A stretch of DNA of 46,076 bases from Myxococcus qinghaiensis (lineage in GTDB: Bacteria > Myxococcota > Myxococcia > Myxococcales > Myxococcaceae): NCBI RefSeq assembly GCF_024198215.1, contig NZ_JAKCFA010000047.1, positions 1 to 46,076 on the forward strand. Direction: 5' to 3'. Numbering within the stretch: position 1 is the stretch's first letter; every line of letters begins with the position of its first letter. Of the stretch, positions 1-6,253 are shown piece by piece. Below the pieces are notes generated by a model. It was not told where the DNA came from, made no database searches, and saw only the letters and a program-made list of their open reading frames with translations. The position numbers were made by a program, and so were the translations under genes.

Positions 1-117
1 CACCTGGGACTGCTTCTACTCCCGGAACGAAGGAGCGAGAGGCGCTACCCACGAGTCGTAAAGATAAAAATGAGCAACTACGACAAGAAGTGGGTGAAAC
101 GCCCCCGCCCTAACTGA
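1..117 (+). mobile_element. C-terminal end of a transposase (IS4-type), partial
   Basis: The frame is open from the left window edge to a TGA at 115-117, giving about 38 residues. They include RRYPRVVKIKMSNYDKK, a basic Pro-Arg-Val-Val-Lys...Met-Ser-Asn pattern that resembles the C-termini of IS4-family (DDE) transposases. The catalytic domain lies outside the window. The frame ends only 12 bases before the stop of the oppositely oriented acetyltransferase, leaving little room for a terminal inverted repeat, so it may be an IS remnant. Family assignment is from motif memory only. A short unrelated basic protein tail is the alternative. Confidence 0.5.
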
Positions 118-129
118 CCGGCATTGCCG

Positions 130-882
130 CTAGTCGGCGCGCCGCATCCAGTTCACCCAGTCTCCCAGCTCGCGGTAGCCCAGCTTGAGGTACACGCTCC
201 GGCCCAGCTCGGTGGCCTGGAGCACGGAGGCGGCGAGGCCCCGCTGTCGGGCGCCCGTGAGCAGCCCGCGCATCACCTCCGCGGCCAGCCCTCGCCCCCG
301 GGCCTCTGGCAGCGTGACGACCATGTACACGCCCGCGGTGTCCCCCACGTCCAGCGAGAAGCCGCACGCCAGGGGCTTGCCCGCCTCGCGCGCCACCAGC
401 GTGCGCACGGGCAACCGGGGCGGCTGCTTCCACACCGTGAGGATGTCGTCCCACTTCCCCCAGACGCGGATGTTCAGGTCCACCATCTCGTCCTGCTCCG
501 GCGTCTCCACCAGGGGGAACGTGGGCGGCACGTCGGGCGCGTCCGCCAGGGCCATGCCCATGGCCGGGATTCGCGAGTCGGGGCGGTAGCCAGCGGCGCC
601 CAGCACCCGGGAGCCCTCGTCGTCCCCGGGGAGCACCGCCACGCGCCAGGAGGGGATGCCCAGGCCCCGGTAGAAGGCCTCCAGGGCGGGGAGTCCCTCG
701 GCGAGCGCCTGGGGTGTCGTGAAGTACGCCTGCTGGAAGTGGACCTCGCCGGGGTAGCCGGGCAGGGCGAAGGCGTCCACCCCCGGAGCGCCTCCATGGC
801 GCAGCAGGCCCCGCTCGCGCTGGAGGTGCTTGAAGGCGATGACGTTGGCGCGCAATCGGTCGTTCAGTTCGGCATCGGTCAT
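130..882 (-). CDS. GNAT family N-acetyltransferase
   Basis: 250-residue cytoplasmic protein. The C-terminal half has the acetyl-CoA-binding signature of Gcn5-related N-acetyltransferases: a beta strand (AGVYMVVTLPEA) followed by the pyrophosphate loop RGRGLA and then helix AEVMRGLL, and ending with YLKLGYREL, the usual GNAT 'Y-x-x-x-G-F/Y' motif. The N-terminal half (about residues 1-120) is less conserved and may form a degenerate second GNAT fold, as in tandem-domain members. It should transfer an acetyl group from acetyl-CoA to an amine; the substrate cannot be read. ATG at 882 was preferred over an upstream GTG at 909 because the extra residues look non-native. It is convergent with the transposase remnant and divergent from the next gene. 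Confidence 0.8.
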   Translation of the reverse strand: MTDAELNDRLRANVIAFKHLQRERGLLRHGGAPGVDAFALPGYPGEVHFQQAYFTTPQALAEGLPALEAFYRGLGIPSWRVAVLPGDDEGSRVLGAAGYRPDSRIPAMGMALADAPDVPPTFPLVETPEQDEMVDLNIRVWGKWDDILTVWKQPPRLPVRTLVAREAGKPLACGFSLDVGDTAGVYMVVTLPEARGRGLAAEVMRGLLTGARQRGLAASVLQATELGRSVYLKLGYRELGDWVNWMRRAD

Positions 883-982
883 GGGACGGGTACAGCGTAG
901 GCGGCCCACGCCGGACGGCGAACAACGGCGTGCTCAAAACCGCGCGCGAGCCCTCCAGGACGGCTAGGGTGCGCGGGCACTC

Positions 983-1441
983 ATGACGAGCCCGCGCTTC
1001 TACGCCTTCGACCCTCGCGCCACTCGAATCGGCCTCTTCCTGGGAGCCTGTGTCCTGGCGGTGCTGACCGCCTGGGCCCTGGCCAATGCCCGGGACAGCG
1101 GGGGCATCCAGGACATGGCCCGGGCGGGCGTGACGGCGGGCCTGATGTTCGCCTTCCTCGTGGCCATCCACCGCCTGCGACCTCGCGCCGGCTGGGGCAT
1201 CTCATTGGACACGCGAGGCGTCCGCGTGGCCCGCCCCTTCAGCTCCCGGGAGCTGGAGTTGCACTGGGGACAGATTGATTCCGTGCGCCGGCTCGGCAAG
1301 AGGGGGAACGTGCTCGGTTTGTTCCTGAAGGAGGAGGGAAGGGTGCTCGTCACCCGGCATCTCTTCGCCCGCAAGGCTGTTTTCGAAGAGCTGATCTCGG
1401 CGCTGGAGGACCGCCTCCCACCGTCGCGATTCGACGCCTGA
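983..1441 (+). CDS. small two-TM membrane protein with a PH-like C-terminal domain
   Basis: 152 residues. Two hydrophobic segments (about 14-34 and 47-62) form a helical hairpin in the inner membrane. The soluble part (about 70-145) alternates beta strands (ISLDTRGVRVARPF, LHWGQIDSVRRL, LGLFLKEEGRVLVT) and ends in an amphipathic helix (AVFEELISALEDRL). This layout resembles bacterial PH-like/YcxB domains attached to a membrane hairpin. No catalytic motif is visible and no function can be assigned. It stands alone, divergent from the acetyltransferase and closed by a hairpin before gyrB. Confidence 0.7.
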   Translation: MTSPRFYAFDPRATRIGLFLGACVLAVLTAWALANARDSGGIQDMARAGVTAGLMFAFLVAIHRLRPRAGWGISLDTRGVRVARPFSSRELELHWGQIDSVRRLGKRGNVLGLFLKEEGRVLVTRHLFARKAVFEELISALEDRLPPSRFDA

Positions 1442-1457
1442 CCTCCCGGTTTCCGGG

Positions 1458-1480
1458 GGCCGCCTCCCCGAGGGGCGGCC
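1458..1480 (+). terminator. terminator hairpin after the small membrane protein
   Basis: A 9-bp stem, GGCCGCCTC (1458-1466) with GGGGCGGCC (1472-1480), contains one G-U pair and closes a 5-base loop. AAGCGATTTTC follows, giving a short U-rich tail. It lies 17 bases after the upstream stop codon. Confidence 0.6.
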
Positions 1481-1498
1481 AAGCGATTTTCACGAATA

Positions 1499-1528
1499 TT
1501 TACGCAGCTTTGCGCGGGCTCGTTACTC
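1499..1528 (+). promoter_or_regulatory. candidate gyrB promoter
   Basis: Within the AT-richer stretch 1484-1545, TTTACG (1499-1504) and TTACTC (1523-1528), 18 bases apart, could be weak -35 and -10 boxes, leaving a leader of about 65 bases. The match to the housekeeping consensus is poor. Confidence 0.3.
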
Positions 1529-1598
1529 TTGTTCAGTGTGCCTCGAGATGGTAGGCACAGCCCTGTTGCAAGGCTCCTTTTTCCAAGGACAGCATCAC

Positions 1599-4052
1599 AT
1601 GGAAAAGACCCCCGCTACCGGTGCCTCGGTCGCTCCCCTGCCCATGGAGTATGGGACCGATAGCATCACCAAGCTCGAGGGCCTGGAAGCAGTCCGCAAG
1701 CGCCCCGGCATGTACATCGGCGACACGATGACCTACGGGCTCCACAAGCTCGTCTACGAGGTCGTCGACAACGCCGTGGACGAGGCGCTCGCGGGCCACT
1801 GCACGGACATCGAGGTCATCATCCACGTGGACGGCTCGCTGAGCGTCCAGGACAACGGGCGCGGCATCCCCGTGGGTCCGCACCCGGACCCCAAGTTCAA
1901 GGGCAAGGACACGCTGGAAGTGGTCCTCACGGAGCTGCACGCCGGCAGCAAGTTCGGCAACGGGGCCTACAAGGTCTCCGGCGGCTTGCACGGCGTGGGC
2001 GTCACCTGCGTGAACTTCCTGTCGGAGTGGTTCAAGGTCCGCGTCCAGCGCGCCGGCAAGGTGTACGAGCAGTCCTATGCCCGGGGCGTCCCCAACTCGC
2101 ACCCGCAGGAGGTCGGCACCACCGACAAGCGCGGGACGATGGTGGCGTTCAAGCCGGACACCCAGGTGATGGAGACGGTGGACTTCAACTTCGAGACGCT
2201 CAGCCAGCGTCTGCGCGAGCTGGCGTTCCTCAACGCGGGGCTGCACATCACCATCCGCGACGAGCGCACGAACAAGGAGCACGACTTCAAGTTCGAGGGC
2301 GGCATCTCCTCGTTCGTGGAGTTCCTCAACAAGTCCAAGCAGGTGCTGCACGACAAGCCCATCTCCTTCTCGGGAGAGCGGGATGGCGTGGCGCTCGAGC
2401 TGGCGATGCAGTGGAACGACGGCTACGACGAGCGCGTCTTCACCTTCGCCAACAACATCAACACCCAGGACGGCGGCAGCCACCTGTCCGGCTTCAAGGC
2501 GGGCCTGACGCGCACGCTCAACAGCTACGCGGAGAAGAGCGGCATCTGGAAGGACCTCAAGGAGACGCCCACGGGCGAGGACGCCCGCGAGGGCCTGTCC
2601 GCCGTCATCTCCGTGAAGGTGTCCAACCCCCAGTTCGAGGGCCAGACGAAGACGAAGCTGGGCAACAGCGAGGTGAAGGGCCTGGTCGAGCAGATGGTGA
2701 ATGAAATGCTCGGCACCTTCCTCGAAGAGACGCCGATGGTCGGCAAGAAGATCGTCGCGAAGATTGGCGACGCCTGTCGGGCCCGGCTCGCCGCGCGCAA
2801 GGCGCGTGAGACGGTGCGACGCAAGGGCGTGCTGGACGGTGGCGGTTTGCCGGGCAAGCTCGCGGACTGCCAGAGCCGCGATCCGCACGAGAGCGAGCTG
2901 TACATCGTCGAGGGTGACTCCGCAGGTGGCTCCGCGAAGCAGGGGCGGGACAGGCGCAACCAGGCCATCCTCCCGTTGCGCGGCAAGATTCTGAACGTGG
3001 AGAAGGCGCGCTTCGAGAAGATGCTGACGAGCGCCGAAATCGTCACGCTCATCACCGCGCTGGGCACGGGCATCGGTCCGGAGGACTACAACCCGGAGAA
3101 GGCGCGCTACCACCGCATCATCCTGATGACGGACGCAGACGTGGACGGCAGCCACATCCGCACGCTGCTGCTCACGTTCTTCTTCCGGCAGATGCCGGAG
3201 CTCTTGCAGAAGGGCTACCTCTACATCGCGCAGCCGCCGCTCTACAAAGTCACGCGCAACAAGAAGGACAAGTACGTCAAGGACCAGCGCGCGCTGGACG
3301 AGTACCTGCTGAACATCGCCACGGAGCACGGGCGGGTGTTGACGCCTTCGGGCGAGGTGGGTGGCGCGGACCTGAAGGCCCTCCTGGAGAAGGTGATTAC
3401 CTACGAGGAGCGGCTGGAGAAGCAGGCGAAGCGGCGCGATGCGCGGGTGGTGGACGCGGTGGTGCAGGGCGCGCGGCTGACGCCGGAGATGCTGGCGGAC
3501 GACGTGGCGCTGGCGGCGGCGGTGAAGGGTGCGCACTCGGAGTTCGAGCGGCGCATGCCGGACGTGCTGGGCCGGGTGAAGCACGAAGTGGAGACGGACC
3601 CCGAGCACCAGACGAAGCGGCTGGTGTTCCGCACGGACGTGAATGGCGCCATGCGGGCGACGGTGTTCGACCACACGTTCCTGTCGTCTCCGGAGTACCA
3701 GGAGCTGGTGTCGCTGCGGGACTCCTTCAAGTCGCTGGGTGACGCGCCCTACCGCGTGAAGGTGGACGCCGGGCAGGTGACGGCGTTCTCCGTGCAGGAG
3801 GTCCACGCGGCGCTGCGCAAGGACGCGCAGAAGGGCCTGGGGATGCAGCGCTACAAGGGTCTGGGCGAGATGAACCCGGAGCAGCTCTGGGACACGACGA
3901 TGAATCCGCTCACGCGCACGCTGCTCCAGGTGCGGGTGGAGGACGCGGTGGAGAGCGACGAAATCTTCTCGCTGCTGATGGGCGAGGCGGTGGAGCCGCG
4001 CCGCGAGTTCATCGAGCGCAACGCGCTGGACGTGCAGAACCTGGACATCTGA
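1599..4052 (+). CDS. gyrB: DNA gyrase subunit B
   Basis: 817 residues, the usual length of GyrB without the large E. coli insertion. It is the ATPase subunit that works with GyrA to introduce negative supercoils. GHKL ATPase motifs are clear: RKRPGMYIG (about 33-41), VVDNAVDEA with the Mg-binding Asn near 58, DNGRGIP (85-91) and GGLHGVG (128-134). The transducer has QTKTKLGN. The TOPRIM domain carries VEGDSAGG (about 437) and DADVDGSH (about 511), and the tail has QRYKGLGEMNPEQLW. ILPLRGKILNVEKAR favours GyrB over ParE. ATG at 1599 is chosen because AAGGA (1585-1589) lies 9 bases upstream; the frame is open further upstream. Neither gyrA, dnaA nor recF is adjacent. Confidence 0.97.
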   Translation: MEKTPATGASVAPLPMEYGTDSITKLEGLEAVRKRPGMYIGDTMTYGLHKLVYEVVDNAVDEALAGHCTDIEVIIHVDGSLSVQDNGRGIPVGPHPDPKFKGKDTLEVVLTELHAGSKFGNGAYKVSGGLHGVGVTCVNFLSEWFKVRVQRAGKVYEQSYARGVPNSHPQEVGTTDKRGTMVAFKPDTQVMETVDFNFETLSQRLRELAFLNAGLHITIRDERTNKEHDFKFEGGISSFVEFLNKSKQVLHDKPISFSGERDGVALELAMQWNDGYDERVFTFANNINTQDGGSHLSGFKAGLTRTLNSYAEKSGIWKDLKETPTGEDAREGLSAVISVKVSNPQFEGQTKTKLGNSEVKGLVEQMVNEMLGTFLEETPMVGKKIVAKIGDACRARLAARKARETVRRKGVLDGGGLPGKLADCQSRDPHESELYIVEGDSAGGSAKQGRDRRNQAILPLRGKILNVEKARFEKMLTSAEIVTLITALGTGIGPEDYNPEKARYHRIILMTDADVDGSHIRTLLLTFFFRQMPELLQKGYLYIAQPPLYKVTRNKKDKYVKDQRALDEYLLNIATEHGRVLTPSGEVGGADLKALLEKVITYEERLEKQAKRRDARVVDAVVQGARLTPEMLADDVALAAAVKGAHSEFERRMPDVLGRVKHEVETDPEHQTKRLVFRTDVNGAMRATVFDHTFLSSPEYQELVSLRDSFKSLGDAPYRVKVDAGQVTAFSVQEVHAALRKDAQKGLGMQRYKGLGEMNPEQLWDTTMNPLTRTLLQVRVEDAVESDEIFSLLMGEAVEPRREFIERNALDVQNLDI

Positions 4053-4062
4053 GTCAGCGAGT

Positions 4063-4086
4063 CCACCGGGCTTTCGGGCTCGGTGG
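4063..4086 (+). terminator. hairpin after gyrB
   Basis: CCACCG (4063-4068) pairs with CGGTGG (4081-4086), with further G-C/G-U pairs inside around TTTCG. It starts 10 bases after the gyrB stop. No clear U tract follows. Confidence 0.45.
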
Positions 4087-4098
4087 CCGATGAAGTTC

Positions 4099-4134
4099 AC
4101 GGGGCGCGGCGCCGATTCAGGCACCGCGCCCCGT
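4099..4134. terminator. bidirectional terminator between convergent genes
   Basis: A perfect 11-bp inverted repeat, ACGGGGCGCGG (4099-4109) with CCGCGCCCCGT (4124-4134), has a 14-base loop. It lies between gyrB and the oppositely oriented lipoprotein gene and can form on both transcripts. It lacks a U tract, as is common in high-GC genomes. Confidence 0.5.
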
Positions 4135-4162
4135 GTCGTTTCAGGAGCTGTGATTCAGTTCC

Positions 4163-5203
4163 TCAGCGCCCGCCGCCACCACCACCCGGTCCGCCGCGCG
4201 GCGGAGGGCCACCACCGGGGCGCTTGCCGCCGAAGCCCCCGTCACCAGGGCCCATGGGCCGCGAGGGCAGGGTGAGGGCCTCGCCGTCGAGCGTGGCCTG
4301 TCCACACTCCGGACCGAAGACCAGCGTGTGCGTGGTGCCATCCGCCAGCGTGCGCTGCTGCGAGCCGGCGATAGGCCACGCGCACACGGAGGGCGGCACG
4401 CGCACGATGCCGAACTGCGTGACGGTGGAGACACTGCCGTCCGCGAGCGTCGCCGTGAGGGTGCCGTGGCTCGTCCTCGTGGGCTCGGCGGCCTCCGGGT
4501 CGAACGTCTCCTCCAGTGTGCCCGTGAGGTGGACGCTGTCCACCACCGTGCCCTGCGCATCCAGGTTCGTGCGCGTCGTGTCGAAGTTGACGGTGCGGCT
4601 GAGCGTCTCCTCACCCGGCACGCGCACGGAGACAGAGGCGATGCTGCCCGTCATCTTCGCGCTCTGGCCGTCCGTCGCCGTGTGCGTGATGTCATGCGTG
4701 GACTGCTGCTCGAAGCGCAGCGGCGCGTCCTCCGCGCACTCCTCCACGGGCGCAATGGCCGTCACCACGTCCACCGAGCCGGATGACACCACGTCGGCGC
4801 GCTCCCCGCGCGGGCCCTCTCCCGTCGGCTGCGACGTCGGCGTCCCGCTGTCGGGAGGAGGAGGCTGGGGACGGTCCCATCCGCAGCCCCCACGGCCCCG
4901 GGGGCGCGCCTGGCAGTCCGTCCAGGACAGGTGCAGCTCCGAGGGGAAGCTCTGCCCGCAGACCTCGACCTTCGCCGTCTCCGGCTCCGCGTCGCACTGG
5001 TAACCCTCATGCTCCCAGCGGCGGACCTCCAACGGGAGGCCCTCCAGGAAGCGCGCGCCGAGCGGAACGTCCGCGGCCTGCGCCTCTCCCACGGCCGATG
5101 CCACGGCGAGCTGGGACTGCTGCTCGGTGATGCCCGCGTCCTTCTCCGCGCCACAGCCCACGCCAAACAGCGCCGTCGCCAGCAAACCTGCCTTGAGCTT
5201 CAT
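4163..5203 (-). CDS. secreted lipoprotein of unknown function with Gly/Pro-rich tail
   Basis: 346 residues. A type II signal peptide (MKLKAGLLATALFGVGCG) places the lipidated Cys at 17. The mature part has a Cys-containing region (YQCDAEPETAKVEVCGQ, CQARPRGRGGCG), a Pro/Ser-rich linker (PQPPPPDSGTPTSQP), a beta-rich domain (about 150-310) with many Thr/Val strands and two late Cys, and a low-complexity Gly/Pro/Arg end. No enzyme motif is seen. The ATG at 5203 is chosen because it begins the lipoprotein signal; the frame extends upstream without one. Envelope localisation is inferred from the lipobox; I do not recognise the family. Confidence 0.75.
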   Translation of the reverse strand: MKLKAGLLATALFGVGCGAEKDAGITEQQSQLAVASAVGEAQAADVPLGARFLEGLPLEVRRWEHEGYQCDAEPETAKVEVCGQSFPSELHLSWTDCQARPRGRGGCGWDRPQPPPPDSGTPTSQPTGEGPRGERADVVSSGSVDVVTAIAPVEECAEDAPLRFEQQSTHDITHTATDGQSAKMTGSIASVSVRVPGEETLSRTVNFDTTRTNLDAQGTVVDSVHLTGTLEETFDPEAAEPTRTSHGTLTATLADGSVSTVTQFGIVRVPPSVCAWPIAGSQQRTLADGTTHTLVFGPECGQATLDGEALTLPSRPMGPGDGGFGGKRPGGGPPPRGGPGGGGGGR

Positions 5204-5337
5204 GGATGTGTACTCCCGAGAGACACTTCGGAGCGCGTGGCCGGCCCTGCGCCCAGCCTTCAAGCTAGGGGGCAAACCTTGCGGAGTTCTTAAGCACCCC
5301 GTTGACGCGTGCTGGCGACCCGAGGGACGCAGGGGAC

Positions 5338-5967
5338 ATGTACATCCCTCGCCACTTCGAGGAACGGGACGCACGGCGCCTGCTGGAGTTGATGACGCGC
5401 CATGCCTTCGCCACGCTGGTGACGGTGGGCGAGGACGGCGCGCCCTTCGCCACGCACCTGCCCTTCCTCGTGGAACACGATGCGTCGGGAGCGCTTCGGC
5501 TGCTCGCGCACATGGCGCTGCCCAACCCCCAGTGGCGCGCCTTCTCGGCGGAGCGGGACGTGCTCGTCATCTTCCAGGGGCCGCACGCCTATGTGTCGCC
5601 CACCTGGTACGCGACAGCGCCGCAGGTGCCCACGTGGAACTACGCCACAGTGCATGTGTATGGCCGGCCCCAGGTCATCGACGCGGCGGACGAAGTGCTG
5701 CGCATCCTCCGCGAGACGGCCGCGCGCTACGAGGCGGGCAACGAGCGGCCGTGGACCCTGGAGCAGTCCCAGGAGTATGTGAATCGGCTGCTGGGCGGCA
5801 TCGTGGCCTTCGAGCTGCGGGTGACGCGGCTGGAGGGCAAGTTCAAGCTCAGCCAGAACAAGGGACAGGCGGACCGTCAGGCCGTCATCGCGGCGCTGGA
5901 GCGCAGCCCCTTCGCGGGGGACACCGAGCTTGGGGCGTTGATGCGTGCGCGAGAGGACGCTGAATAG
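5338..5967 (+). CDS. PaiB-like FMN-binding split-barrel protein
   Basis: 209 residues, full length for the FMN-binding negative transcriptional regulator (PaiB) family. The family start MYIPRHFEERD and the signature PTWYATAPQVPTWNY followed by ATVHVYG (about 85-105) are conserved. The N-terminal part (FATLVTVGEDGAPFATHLPF) is the split beta-barrel flavin-binding fold. In Bacillus PaiB is linked to control of sporulation and protease genes together with the acetyltransferase PaiA; many homologues are simply flavin/heme-binding proteins, so a regulatory role here is not certain. ATG at 5338 fits the family start and follows a GA-rich stretch (AGGGGAC). Confidence 0.85.
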   Translation: MYIPRHFEERDARRLLELMTRHAFATLVTVGEDGAPFATHLPFLVEHDASGALRLLAHMALPNPQWRAFSAERDVLVIFQGPHAYVSPTWYATAPQVPTWNYATVHVYGRPQVIDAADEVLRILRETAARYEAGNERPWTLEQSQEYVNRLLGGIVAFELRVTRLEGKFKLSQNKGQADRQAVIAALERSPFAGDTELGALMRAREDAE

Positions 5968-5970
5968 ACT

Positions 5971-6006
5971 CGTGGGCCCGGTGCCCTCCTCGGCTCCGCG
6001 CCCACG
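5971..6006 (+). terminator. hairpin after the PaiB-like gene
   Basis: CGTGGGC (5971-5977) pairs with GCCCACG (6000-6006), 4 bases after the stop. The 22-base loop can pair further internally. No U tract. Nothing else is visible between here and 6218. Confidence 0.35.
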
Positions 6007-6218
6007 TGCCTTTCCCGTCTTGTCGAGCCGGGCCGACGCGTTCGCGGCCCCCGATAGCCCTTACGGCGGGAAGCTGTCCTCACCTCGCGCCTTCAACCCC
6101 ATGAGGTGAGGGTATCCACCGCGAGTCACGGATGAAGCGCGAGAGGCCAGACGTCCGGACAGGGCTCCCGCGCAGGCTCGTGGGGCGTGAGGAGGACAGA
6201 GGGCCTGTCCGCCAGCCT

Positions 6219-6253
6219 GCTCGGAGCGGCGCGAGCCCTTCAGCGCTCCGAGC
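6219..6253 (-). terminator. hairpin enclosing the kinase stop codon
   Basis: A perfect 10-bp inverted repeat, GCTCGGAGCG (6219-6228) with CGCTCCGAGC (6244-6253). The stop codon of the kinase (6240-6242) lies in its 15-base loop, so one arm is coding sequence. Likely a terminator read from the minus strand, though terminating ribosomes would cover it. Confidence 0.45.

Noticed and set aside
1533..4124. 863-codon open frame antisense to gyrB
   Set aside because: The product is an Arg/His/Leu-rich repetitive chain with no domain; it is the expected mirror of a GC3-rich gene. gyrB on the other strand is unambiguous.
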